From contig JBNPWE010000025.1 in NCBI GenBank assembly GCA_050433985.1, positions 1-27,479 on the forward strand: a stretch of DNA of 27,479 nucleotides, given 5' to 3'. Positions within the stretch are counted from its first letter, which is position 1, and every line of letters starts with the position of its first letter. Source of the DNA: JACIYW01 sp014359745 (lineage in GTDB: Bacteria; Pseudomonadota; Alphaproteobacteria; Rhodobacterales; Rhodobacteraceae). Positions 7,693 to 15,283 of this stretch are shown piece after piece. Under the pieces are notes generated by a model. That model was not told where the DNA came from. It saw only the letters and a program-made list of their open reading frames with translations, and made no database searches. Made by a program: the position numbers and the translations under genes.

Positions 7693-8576
7693 TCAGGCTG
7701 CCATTCTCATGGGTTCAGTTTTGCTGGCATGGACTTCGTCAGGGGTCAAGATGCCGTGGGTCGAGTGGGGCCGCTCGGCGTTGTAATAGGCCAGCCATTT
7801 CCCAATACCTTCTCGGGCCTGTGACCCGGTCTCGAAGGCGCGCAGGTAGACGCATTCGTATTTCAGTGACCGCCGCTCGACCATTGTCCTCGGACCAATG
7901 GCGGACAAGGTCTCGCCGCTCGATCATGCGATTGTCGATCCAGCGCCCCTTGCCATCCATCGATATCTTCACCTTGGCCTCTTTCAGTTCATCGATCCAG
8001 TCGCTGCTGGTGAACTGCGATCCCTGATCAGTATTGAAGATCTCTGGCGGGCCATAGGTGGCCAGCGCCTCTTTCAGCGCTGCTACACAGAAATCCGCTT
8101 CGAGCGTGTTCGACAGCCGCCAAGCCAGAACCTTGCGGCTATACCAGTCCATGATGGCGACCAGATACAGGAACCCCCAGATACAGGAACCCCCGCTCCA
8201 TCCGGATATAGGTGATGTCGGCGCACCAGACCTGGTTGGGCCGGGTGATCGCCAGCCCCTTGAGCAAGTAGGGATAGATCTTGTGTGCCGGGTGTTTCTT
8301 GCTGGTGTTGGGCTCCTGGTAGATCGGCACCAACCGCATCAGGCGCATCAGTCGCCGCACACGATGACGGCCACATTTGTGACCCTTCCGCTTCATGTGC
8401 CGCGCCATCTGGCGTGACCCATACCACGGGGTCTCCAGGAACTGCTTGTCGATGATCTCCATGAAGGCCAGGTTCTCAGCGCTTTCACCCTTGGGCCGGT
8501 AATACAGCGTCGAGCGCGACAGTTGCAGCAGCGTGCATTGCCGCCGCTGGCTCAGCTTATGATCCTTGCTCACCAT
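7693..8576 (-). pseudogene. IS3 transposase OrfB, disrupted by two internal duplications
   Basis: Three pieces of one DDE transposase are spread over different frames. The first (8139-8576) has the HTH_21-like region and WCADITYI with the first catalytic Asp. The second (7739-8152) has NTDQGSQFTS with the second Asp and NRMIER with the Glu helix. The third (7693-7908) has SLKYECVYL and WLAYYNAERPHSTHG. The first break is a 16-bp tandem duplication at 8163-8194. The second is a 43-bp insertion bounded by the repeat GCCGCTCGA (7872-7880 and 7915-7923). Each shifts the frame, so no full transposase can be made. Confidence 0.88.
8163..8194. repeat. 16-bp perfect tandem duplication inside orfB
   Basis: The unit AGATACAGGAACCCCC occurs at 8163-8178 and again directly at 8179-8194. 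Its length is not a multiple of three, so it frameshifts the transposase just after the first catalytic Asp. This is the signature of a replication-slippage event. Confidence 0.95.
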
Positions 8577-8878
8577 TTTTTGCCTCGCGTCCCGAGCAGC
8601 TGAACCGAGGCATTCGCTAAAAAATCCCGTTCCACCACCAACTGTCCGATCTTCGAATGCAGCTTCTCGATCTCGGCTTCGTTCCCCTTACCGGGATCAG
8701 CACCCCGCCGGGTGAACGCCGTGGCCATGTTCTCGATCGCCGCACGCTTCCACGTGCTGATCTGGTTCGGATGCACGCCATACTTCTTCGACAGCTCGGC
8801 CAGCGTCATCTCTTCTCGGATCGCTTCGAGCGCGACCTTCGCCTTGAACTCAGGCGTATGTGTCTTTCTCTTCGCCAT
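8570..8878 (-). CDS. IS3 transposase OrfA
   Basis: A 102-aa protein with an N-terminal helix-turn-helix (residues 7-50, THTPEFKAKVALEAI then ELSKKYGVHPNQISTWK) and a C-terminal leucine-zipper-like helix (about 70-95), as in IS3 OrfA. The last codons GKKW read through a run of six A on the minus strand (8576-8581), where orfB starts with ATG overlapping the end of orfA. A -1 frameshift on this A run normally makes the OrfAB transposase. OrfA alone is a DNA-binding regulator. The gene is intact though its partner is dead. Confidence 0.88.
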   Translation of the reverse strand: MAKRKTHTPEFKAKVALEAIREEMTLAELSKKYGVHPNQISTWKRAAIENMATAFTRRGADPGKGNEAEIEKLHSKIGQLVVERDFLANASVQLLGTRGKKW

Positions 8879-9030
8879 TTCGGATCGTCTCTCTCGTCAT
8901 GCGATCCACCTTAACAACTGGTCCAAATTTTCGCGACCACCTCTCGGGCAGCCGGTCGCCCCCTTTGGTTCGCGGAGCAATTGCTGCAGCAGCACCGCGA
9001 CATTCTGTGCCACCGGGGTTCCCGCCACAA

Positions 9031-9044
9031 TTGATCTGAATCAA
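9031..9044 (+). promoter_or_regulatory. Perfect FNR/FnrL-type binding site
   Basis: TTGATCTGAATCAA matches the FNR-family consensus TTGAT-N4-ATCAA at all ten defined positions. Its centre is 68 bases or so upstream of the cytochrome c peroxidase ATG. A candidate -10 box, TATCTT, lies at 9067-9072, the correct distance for class II activation with the regulator at about -41.5. This predicts induction under oxygen limitation. Confidence 0.85.
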
Positions 9045-9066
9045 TGGCGATGGCGGCACCCCATGC

Positions 9067-9072
9067 TATCTT
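9067..9072 (+). promoter_or_regulatory. Candidate -10 element of the cytochrome c peroxidase promoter
   Basis: TATCTT sits 32 bases downstream of the centre of the FNR box at 9031-9044, giving a predicted transcript start near 9079. No good -35 is visible, as expected when an FNR-type activator replaces it. Confidence 0.5.
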
Positions 9073-9111
9073 AAGTTGTGGTTGCCTTTTGGAGAATTCG
9101 GGAGACTCGGA

Positions 9112-10152
9112 ATGTCACGGAATGCGCTCTTTCGGCTGACTGCCACGGCAGTTTTCGCTTCCCTGCCCGCAGGCGGTTCTTTCGCTGCCGACCCGGCGCT
9201 TCGCGATGATGCGCTTGCCCTCTTCGAGCCGATCCCGCAGAGTCCGGATCCCGCGCTCGATCCGGTCGCGGTCGATCTTGGCAAGGCATTGTTTTTTGAA
9301 CCCCGCCTGTCCGAGGGGCACAACATCAGTTGCAACACCTGCCACAATCTCGGCACGGGTGGCGCGGATCTCGCGCCGGTCTCGCTGGGCCACCGCTGGC
9401 AAAAGGGCGGGCGCAACTCGCCCACGGTGCTGAACGCGGTGTTTAACACTGCGCAGTTCTGGGATGGCCGGGCCGCCGACCTGGCCGAGCAGGCGGGGGG
9501 GCCGATGGTCAACCCCGTCGAGATGGGTTCGACGCAGGAACATGTCGTGGAACAGTTGAAAGGCATTCCGGGCTATCTGCCACTGTTCGCCGCGGCATTT
9601 CCGGACGATCCGGACCCGGTGAACTTTGCGAATGCCGAAGCCGCGATCGCCGCCTTCGAGCAGACCCTGATCACCCCGAACGCGCCCTTCGATCGCTTTT
9701 TGCGCGGTGACGACAGCGCGATGACGGCAGAACAACAGGCGGGGCTGCGCATCTTCATGGATCAGGGCTGTGCGTCCTGCCACAATGGCATCAACCTTGG
9801 CGGCAACAGCTATCAGCCCTTCGGTGTGGTCGAGAAGCCGGATTGGGCGATCCTTCCGCCCGGCGACAAGGGCCGCTTCGAGGTCACCCGTGCCGACGGG
9901 GATGCCTATGTGTTCAAGGTTCCGACCCTGCGCAATATCACCATCACGCTGCCCTACTTCCATTCGGGTTCGGTCTGGGATCTGAACATGGCGGTCGGGG
10001 TGATGGGGTCGGCCCAGCTTGGGGCGGCGCTCGACGCGGATCAGGAAGCGAGCATCGTGGCGTTTCTCGACAGCCTGACCGGCGAGATGCCGCAGATCGT
10101 TTACCCGACATTGCCGCCAAGCACCGCCGATACGCCGCGCCCGCAGCAGTGA
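9112..10152 (+). CDS. Di-heme cytochrome c peroxidase
   Basis: A 346-aa periplasmic protein of the CcpA/MauG family that reduces H2O2 to water using electrons from small c-type cytochromes. Residues 1-26 form a Sec signal peptide ending AGGSFA. Two heme c motifs are present, CNTCH (74-78) and CASCH (220-224), for the peroxidatic and electron-transfer hemes. The family motif GGRNSPTVLNAVFN (about 99-112) and FWDGRAADL are clear. The start at 9112 is set by GGAGA at 9101-9105; an upstream Met at 9076 would spoil the signal peptide and has no ribosome site. The perfect FNR box upstream fits bacterial CcpA genes, which are usually induced at low oxygen. Confidence 0.93.
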   Translation: MSRNALFRLTATAVFASLPAGGSFAADPALRDDALALFEPIPQSPDPALDPVAVDLGKALFFEPRLSEGHNISCNTCHNLGTGGADLAPVSLGHRWQKGGRNSPTVLNAVFNTAQFWDGRAADLAEQAGGPMVNPVEMGSTQEHVVEQLKGIPGYLPLFAAAFPDDPDPVNFANAEAAIAAFEQTLITPNAPFDRFLRGDDSAMTAEQQAGLRIFMDQGCASCHNGINLGGNSYQPFGVVEKPDWAILPPGDKGRFEVTRADGDAYVFKVPTLRNITITLPYFHSGSVWDLNMAVGVMGSAQLGAALDADQEASIVAFLDSLTGEMPQIVYPTLPPSTADTPRPQQ

Positions 10153-10542
10153 TTTGCGGGCACAGGGACGATGCTGGTGTCGCGGTCGGAACTTGGGATG
10201 GGTCGATGAGGTAAACACGACTTCTCGAGGTGAACTGATCTTTGGATCGGATGGATTTCTGCGTGACCATGACAGGGAGCCGGGTAGTGCTGCCTGCGGT
10301 CATTCGGTCTTTCAGATCACGGCCTGTGCAGGCTGATAGCGGCGGCGCTCGTCAAGGAATTGGACATCTGCCGCGCTTGGCGAAGACCGTCGGGAATCCG
10401 GCCTCGATCTGCCCGGTTTCCTACACGGGATTTTCCGCGTAAACGGTTCGATCTGCAAGCTGCCGAGGGTGTTGACATGAGTCAACGAACTTGGACGTCC
10501 TCCGGAATACCGAGAACCGTGACTTGATTCGGGTGAACTCAC
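10153..10542. other. Intergenic region between peroxidase and flavocytochrome genes
   Basis: This 390-base gap contains the FNR-type box at 10472-10485 near its right end. The rest has short frames on both strands that I do not recognise. No clear T-run terminator follows the peroxidase gene. A relic of a small gene is possible but cannot be supported. Confidence 0.4.
10472..10485 (+). promoter_or_regulatory. FNR/DNR-type binding site, perfect palindrome
   Basis: TTGACATGAGTCAA has perfectly complementary half sites (TTGAC / GTCAA), a form commonly seen for FnrL- and Dnr-type regulators in alphaproteobacteria. Its centre is about 65 bases upstream of the flavocytochrome start. GAATAC at 10505-10510 is a possible -10. 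Confidence 0.75.
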
Positions 10543-11898
10543 ATGCAGAATATCCGGCGCGCCCTTGTAGGTATCCTTCTTCTTGTTACCGTTCTCTGGC
10601 TCGTCGAGGAGCCTTCGGTATTCCAGACCGACAATCTGTTCGCGTTCCGGGCGCTGATGATGCAGTTCACCGGTATCATCGCCATGACCTGCATGAGCGT
10701 CGCGATGATCCTGGCGCTGCGTCCGCGTTGGCCGGAGCGATGGTTCGGCGGTCTCGACAAGATGTACCGGCTGCACAAATGGCTGGGGATCACCGTGCTG
10801 GTCGTTGCCGTGCTCCACTGGCTGTGGAGCCAGGGCGTGAAATGGGCGGTCGGCTATGGCTGGCTCGCGCGGCCGACGCGGGGCGAACGTCCGGTCTTCG
10901 GGAATCCCGTCGAGGCATTTCTTGCGGCCCAGCGCGGATCGGCCGAGAGCCTGGGCGAATGGGCGTTCTACGCCGCGGTCATCCTGATCGTGCTCGCCTT
11001 GGTCAGGTATTTTCCCTACCACTATTTCTACAAGACGCATCGCCTGCTGGCGGTCGTGTATCTGGTGCTGGTGTATCACGCGGTCGTCCTGACCGATTTC
11101 GGTTACTGGACGGCTCCGGTTGGCGTGGTGGTGGCGCTGCTGCTTGCCTTTGGCACATGGGCCGCCGCCGTTGTCCTCGTCCGACGCGTGGGCGTTACCC
11201 GGCAGATGCGCGGAAAGATCGCCTCGATCCGGTACTATCCGGGTGTTCGCACGCTCGAGACCGCGATCGACGTGCCGAAGGGCTGGCCTGGCCACAAGCC
11301 CGGCCAGTTCGCATTCGTGACCTCCAACCTCTCGGAAGGTGCCCATCCCTATACGATCGCCTCCGGCTGGAACGAGAAGACCCCGAGGATCACCTTCATC
11401 ACCAAGGAACTTGGCGACCATACCAGTCGTCTTCGCGAGGAGCTCCAGGTGGGGCAGGATATGAAAATCGAAGGGCCCTATGGCTGCTTCACATTCGACG
11501 ATGCCTGCCCGCGCCAGATCTGGATCGGTGGCGGGATCGGCATAACCCCGTTCGTGGCACATATGAAGCACATCGCGATACAGCGCACCGCGGGACAGGC
11601 CGACTTGCCGGAAAAGCAGATCGACCTGTTCCACAGCACGGCGGATTATGACGAGGATGCGATCCGCAACCTAACAGCCGACGCGGAAGCCGTCGGCGTG
11701 CGCCTGCATGTTCTGGTCGACTCCCGCGACGACCGCCTGACCGGCGACCGCATCCGCGCCGAAGTACCGGACTGGCGCGAAGCCAGCATCTGGTTCTGCG
11801 GCCCGGCGGGCTTTGGTGAAGCGCTGCGAAAGGACTTCGCCGCGAAGGGATTCGACGTCAAAAGACGCTTTCACCAGGAATTGTTCGCGATGCGTTGA
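10543..11898 (+). CDS. Ferric reductase-like transmembrane flavocytochrome (FRD/NOX superfamily)
   Basis: A 451-aa protein. The N-terminal half has about six membrane segments with two His pairs likely to bind heme b: His78/His92 and His166/His179. The C-terminal half is a ferredoxin-NADP reductase-type domain: FAD-binding HPYTIAS (268-274), NAD(P) phosphate-binding GGGIGITPF (329-337) and a late CGPAGF. Electrons would pass from NAD(P)H through FAD and heme across the membrane to an unknown acceptor such as ferric iron, oxygen or a periplasmic cytochrome. GGTGA precedes the ATG. The FNR-type box upstream suggests low-oxygen induction, in parallel with the peroxidase gene. The stop overlaps a possible TTG start of the next gene. 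Confidence 0.88.
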   Translation: MQNIRRALVGILLLVTVLWLVEEPSVFQTDNLFAFRALMMQFTGIIAMTCMSVAMILALRPRWPERWFGGLDKMYRLHKWLGITVLVVAVLHWLWSQGVKWAVGYGWLARPTRGERPVFGNPVEAFLAAQRGSAESLGEWAFYAAVILIVLALVRYFPYHYFYKTHRLLAVVYLVLVYHAVVLTDFGYWTAPVGVVVALLLAFGTWAAAVVLVRRVGVTRQMRGKIASIRYYPGVRTLETAIDVPKGWPGHKPGQFAFVTSNLSEGAHPYTIASGWNEKTPRITFITKELGDHTSRLREELQVGQDMKIEGPYGCFTFDDACPRQIWIGGGIGITPFVAHMKHIAIQRTAGQADLPEKQIDLFHSTADYDEDAIRNLTADAEAVGVRLHVLVDSRDDRLTGDRIRAEVPDWREASIWFCGPAGFGEALRKDFAAKGFDVKRRFHQELFAMR

Positions 11899-12247
11899 TC
11901 AGTTCAGTTGTGGGCAATAGTGGTATTCCTCCAGTCGGAACCGGAGTCCGTTGGTTTGTTGGCCCGGTCTGGGCGATTTGCGGTGCGACACTGGTCATTG
12001 CGGCGGTTTATTTCGCCGCCGCCATCATCCTTCTGGCCTATGCCATGCACGAGTCCACGTCGCCGGAACTTGACGCGCTGGCGGAAATGGAGACGACCGC
12101 GCTCGATGCGGCAACAGCGGAGACGCAGGGCATCATGCAGGCGGTCGGTGCGGCGGGACATCGCATCGAGACGCTTGGCGACAGCATCACGCTCGGGATC
12201 GTGTGCTTGCGACGCTGCGAAAGCTGCTGGCGTCGCGGAAGACCTGA
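11895..12247 (+). pseudogene. Small membrane protein, frameshifted near the 3' end
   Basis: The frame from TTG 11895 (overlapping the previous stop as TTGA; GTG 11910 is an alternative) has one strong membrane segment (about residues 26-48, with GATLVIAAVYFAAAIILLAY) and then an acidic Ala-rich helix. After ITLGIV the frame runs into Arg/Cys-rich nonsense, but shifting by two bases at GTGTG (12201-12205) gives LATLRKLLASRKT and a stop at 12245, which looks like the real C-terminus. A two-base TG insertion therefore probably broke it. I do not recognise the family. The restored length is about 116 aa. Confidence 0.55.
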
Positions 12248-12270
12248 CGCTTTCGCCAGCCCGCTCCCGC

Positions 12271-13326
12271 TCAGGAGCGCATCCGGTCGTCGGCAAACAG
12301 GGACCAGACGGCAACAAACAGGGACGCGATAAGAGGGCCGATGACGAATCCGTTCATGCCGAACAGCGCGATGCCGCCAAGGGTGGAGACGAGCACCATA
12401 TAATCCGGCAGGCGGGTTCCCCTGCCGACCAGCGGCGGGCGCAGCAGGTTGTCGACCGTGCTGATGATGAGCAGGCCGACGCCAAGCAGGATCATGCCTT
12501 TCAGATACTGACCCGATATAAGCAGGTAGACCGAAACCGGAACCCAGACCAGGGAGGCGCCGATCACCGGCAGCAGCGACAGCGCCGCCATGAGCACCGC
12601 CCAAAGGAGGGTGGCTTCGATACCGAGAAGCCAGAACGCGACGCCACCGATCCCGCCCTGGATCACGGCTATGATGACGTTGCCTCGGACCGTGGCCTTC
12701 ACGACATCGGCGAACTTGCCGAGGATGTGGTCGGTGTGACGCTGATCGAGCGGGCTGGCGTTGCGGATCGCGATGGCCAGTCCGGCACCGTCACGAAACA
12801 GGAAGAACAGCACATAGTGCATCACGCCAAGGCTGACGACGAACTGGGCCGTGCCCTGCCCGATGATCACCGCCTGCGCGGCGATCGTCTGGGCGGCCAG
12901 CCCGAGAAACGAGGTGAGGCGCGCCTGTATCTCCCCCAGCCCTCCCATGCCGAAGGCCGAAAGCGCATTGATCACGAAGGACGGCATGGCGCTGCGGATC
13001 TGCTCCAGGATTGTGGCGAGGTCGAACTCGTGTGATCTGATCCGGTTGTAAAGGCCAGTGGCCTCCTGTGCGAGCGAGGCAAGGATCAGCGAACCGGGAA
13101 TGACGACGATGCAGATGCAGGCCAACACGCTAAGCGCCGCAGCCAGGCCGCGACGGCCGTCGAGCCAGTTCTCAAGCCGACGCTGCAGCGGGTTGAACAG
13201 GATTGCCAGAATGGCCGCCCACAGGATCGCGCCATAGAAGGGCAGCACGAGCCACGCGAACACCACTGTCACGATCACGACGACGGCGACAAAGCTGACC
13301 GTCTCTATCACTTCCCTCGGTATCAA
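12271..13326 (-). CDS. AI-2E family transporter (permease)
   Basis: A 351-aa integral membrane protein of the AI-2E/PerM superfamily with about eight hydrophobic segments. Signatures include LPFYGAILWAAILAILF near the N-terminus, GNVIIAVIQGGIGGVAFWLLG in the middle and GGIALFGMNGFVIGPLIA near the C-terminus. Family members include Na+/H+ antiporter-like and signal exporter proteins; the substrate is not predictable. There is no ATG near the first membrane segment. I chose TTG at 13326 because GGAGG lies about ten bases upstream and its TTGA overlaps the stop of a short upstream frame; GTG at 13311 is the alternative. It runs convergent to the small membrane gene at 11895-12247. Confidence 0.85.
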   Translation of the reverse strand: MIPREVIETVSFVAVVVIVTVVFAWLVLPFYGAILWAAILAILFNPLQRRLENWLDGRRGLAAALSVLACICIVVIPGSLILASLAQEATGLYNRIRSHEFDLATILEQIRSAMPSFVINALSAFGMGGLGEIQARLTSFLGLAAQTIAAQAVIIGQGTAQFVVSLGVMHYVLFFLFRDGAGLAIAIRNASPLDQRHTDHILGKFADVVKATVRGNVIIAVIQGGIGGVAFWLLGIEATLLWAVLMAALSLLPVIGASLVWVPVSVYLLISGQYLKGMILLGVGLLIISTVDNLLRPPLVGRGTRLPDYMVLVSTLGGIALFGMNGFVIGPLIASLFVAVWSLFADDRMRS

Positions 13327-13448
13327 ACAGCGCCCGCCTCCAAAGGCTCCGGCGCCCCGCTGCCGACCCGGATGACATGAAGCACCGACAGGACCAGCAG
13401 CACCTGCGCCGTGCCGACGATGATATCGTGCATCATCGCACATGCCAT
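13323..13448 (-). CDS. Possible 41-aa hydrophobic peptide upstream of the AI-2E gene
   Basis: The frame reads MACAMMHDIIVGTAQVLLVL, continues SVLHVIRVGSG, and ends in TGA that overlaps the TTG start of the permease (TTGA). It has one membrane-segment-like stretch. The overlap suggests translational coupling, and the same frame can be extended upstream to a Met at 13526. It could be a real leader or accessory peptide, or the remains of a larger gene truncated by the IS256 fragment next to it. No family is recognised and no strong ribosome site is visible. Confidence 0.35.
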   Translation of the reverse strand: MACAMMHDIIVGTAQVLLVLSVLHVIRVGSGAPEPLEAGAV

Positions 13449-13597
13449 CGGTCCCCGGAAGACCCTGCGCAAAGCCGGGTTCAGAACGCGGCTGGCGACG
13501 GCCCCTGCCTGCACGGACCATCCCATGCGCTGCACGGGAGTGGCAGCGTCTAGATCATGGCCATGGCGATTACCGGCCCGAGAGCAAAGCCGCCCCC

Positions 13598-13720
13598 GTG
13601 GCGCTCTGGGGCGAGCGCCTGCCCATCCAGCGCTGCACGGTTCACAAGCACCGCAACCTCTTGGCGCATGCCCCCAAGCGCCTGCACGACGAACTGACCG
13701 AGGACTACCGCGGGCATTGA
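13598..13720 (+). pseudogene. IS256-family (Mutator) transposase fragment
   Basis: About 40 codons read VALWGERLPIQRCTVHKHRN then LLAHAPKRLHDELTEDYRG before a stop. The PIQRCTVHKHRNLLAHAP stretch is highly characteristic of IS256-family transposases, just after the second catalytic Asp region. Both sides change abruptly into unrelated sequence. The full transposase is about 400 aa, so only a tenth remains and no terminal repeats are visible. Confidence 0.85.
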
Positions 13721-13831
13721 CGTCGGTGTTTTCATCCCACAGCATCCAACCTTGGCCGACGCGATGAACAACTTGGCAATGCCGAAAATGTACAAAGTCG
13801 AGCTGAGAGGCGGCCGATCAAGTCGCGACTG
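13713..13831 (+). other. Junction segment between IS256 fragment and truncated scpB
   Basis: About 90 bases belong neither to IS256 nor to scpB. One plus-strand frame reads GIDVGVFIPQHPTLADAMNN and then LAMPKMYKVEL, which looks like a piece of a real protein but I cannot name it. GGCATTG (13713-13719 region) and CAATGCC (about 13777-13783) form an inverted repeat. It may be the scar of another insertion. Confidence 0.3.
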
Positions 13832-14244
13832 ATTTCCTCGCCAAAAACGTCCTTGAGCCCGTCGCGGGTGATCGGCTGATGGTAGGCGATGGCAGCCAGT
13901 ACGGCGGTGTCGAATTCGCTCAGGTCCAGCAGTTGGTCGCTTACATCAGCAGCGGTGCGGATCGCGGGCGCATAGGCGGGCCGCGTCCGGAACATCCATC
14001 CCCCGGCGACCTGGACAACTTCAAAGGCCCGCCCGTCCAGATCGGCGGCGAGGTCCTCGATCAAGAGATCAAGCGGGGCCCCCTGCCCCACCACCCGCGC
14101 CAGATCCTCGCGCGGCACAGGCGCGGCACTGGCAAACAGCACTGCCTCGATCCGCCGCATCCATTCGCGCCAGCGCAGGTCCGGCGGCTGGTCGGCCAGT
14201 TCCCGATCCAGGTCGGTCTCTGATCTGTCCTTCGCCATACTCAC
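13732..14244 (-). pseudogene. scpB: ScpB-like segregation and condensation protein, C-terminally truncated
   Basis: The first 148 or so residues match ScpB, a winged-helix partner of SMC-ScpA condensin: WMRRIEAVLFASAAPVPRED (about 27-46) and LAAIAYHQPITRDGL followed by VFGEEISRDLIGRLSAR. The match ends at about 13802 and the frame continues into the junction sequence for 20 or so codons to a stop. Normal ScpB is near 200 aa and has a second winged-helix end. The gene begins with ATGA overlapping the stop of the DUF1403 gene. This is an accessory plasmid-type copy, not the chromosomal one, judged from context. Confidence 0.8.
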
Positions 14245-15127
14245 TCCCCGTAGAGCCGGAAGGTGTCGCGCCCGGTCAGTTCACGCACGGCGCCGAGTTC
14301 GACCAACCGGTCGCAGAGACGCCGCGCGGCGCGATCTGGCAAGGGCAAGGCCGAGGGCGCGACAGCATCGCGGGTCAGGAACATCTCGACCGCCTCCCCC
14401 GCCCCCTTGGCCCGCAGTTTCGGTGCGTCCGCTTTCAAATGCCCTGCCAGGCGCACGAGATCAGCGGCGAGACGTACAACCTCGATTGCCGAAGCGATGA
14501 CGGCACGATGACAGGCCAAGCGAAGGTCTTCGCCGCGCTTGCGCAGGTCGGCCCGTTTCAGGCCCGCGGCCACCAGCGGCACGAGTTGATCCGGACCGAG
14601 CGCCCGAGCGAGGGTGGCGTCCGCCAGAACGAGCGCTGGCACGTCCGCTCGCGGCGCCTCCGTCAGAACCGTCTCCAGCACCATTGCCGCGCGGGTCACC
14701 GGGGCGCCCTGCCCCGGGTCGATCCACGCGGCACAATCCGCTCCGGCTCGAGTGCGGGCAGAGCGCGGTGCAGCGCCTTGAGCGACACCGGCCGTTCCAC
14801 CGCGCGCCGCCAAGCCAGACAGACCTCCCCCGCCGGGCCGGGCAGGTCACCGGGACGCAGCAGATGCACCGCATCGTGCAGCTCTCCGGCGCGTTCGGGT
14901 CGCCCTTCGCGCCCCACACAAGCCTCTGCCGCGCGCAGGGCCAGACGCTCACCCAACAAGGCGTGGGGGACCGCATCTCGCCCGAGCGCAAGATGCAGAT
15001 GGCTCAGCACCGCCCCTGACAGAAACGCCACATCTTCAAGGGTTTCGGCGCGGCCGGAAGTGACCCAGGAGGGCATCCGGGGTATGGTTTCAGAGTCGCC
15101 GATACGGGTGTCGCGGGCAAATGTCAT
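14241..15127 (-). pseudogene. DUF1403 family protein, single-base frameshift
   Basis: Two frames together make one DUF1403 protein of about 295 aa. The first (15127 down to about 14734) begins MTFARDTRIGDSETIPRMPS and ends ALPALEPERIV. The second (about 14735 to 14241) continues AAWIDPGQGAPVTRAAMVLE and ends in LTGRDTFRLYGE. Restoring one base (GTGCC to GTGGCC) at about 14733 would rejoin them. DUF1403 has no known function but is often found beside an accessory scpB on alphaproteobacterial replicons, as here with an ATGA overlap. It diverges from the tyrosine recombinase at 15284. Confidence 0.8.
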
Positions 15128-15205
15128 GCCGCAAGCCTATCTCATGACGGCGCTTTCAGCCAGAGAATAGAGCCAAAACGGCCCCGTCGTCCCGGTTTCC
15201 GTTAT

Positions 15206-15230
15206 GTCCAATAAGTTTGCATTATCGGAC
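15206..15230. promoter_or_regulatory. dif-like inverted repeat, candidate recombination core site
   Basis: GTCCAATAA (15206-15214) and TTATCGGAC (15222-15230) are inverted arms matching at 8 of 9 positions, with a 7-base spacer GTTTGCA. Arms ending in ATAA and TTAT around a 6-8 base spacer are the architecture of XerC/XerD dif sites. It lies 54 bases upstream of the tyrosine recombinase gene, in the divergent intergenic region. It could instead be an operator for the divergent promoters. Confidence 0.4.
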
Positions 15231-15283
15231 GTTAAAAGATATGCTGGGAAACAGTTCAATTTCATTGCTGGATTCACCGGAAA

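Larger units (their letters stand above)
7631..8945 (-). mobile_element. IS3-family (IS51-like) insertion sequence, inactive
   Basis: A 1315-bp element. Terminal inverted repeats are visible: GAGAGGTGGTC at 7631-7641 and its complement at 8935-8945, plus a second inner pair GTTAAGGTGGATC at 7669-7681 and complement at 8903-8915. The bases GGGC flank both ends (7627-7630 and 8946-8949), a 4-bp candidate target duplication. It encodes orfA (intact) and orfB (broken in two places) on the minus strand. OrfA with THTPEFKAKVALEAI and VHPNQISTWK is typical of the IS51-like branch of IS3. Confidence 0.85.

Noticed and set aside
8163..8194. Short direct repeats as a CRISPR array
   Set aside because: Only two directly adjacent units without a spacer, inside a transposase gene: a slippage duplication.
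10312..11634. A minus-strand 440-codon frame opposite the flavocytochrome
   Set aside because: Composition is His/Arg/Gln-rich without motifs, and the plus strand has FAD, NAD(P) and heme signatures.
11908..13035. A plus-strand 375-codon frame opposite the AI-2E permease
   Set aside because: Highly charged, motif-free product, antisense to a clear membrane protein.
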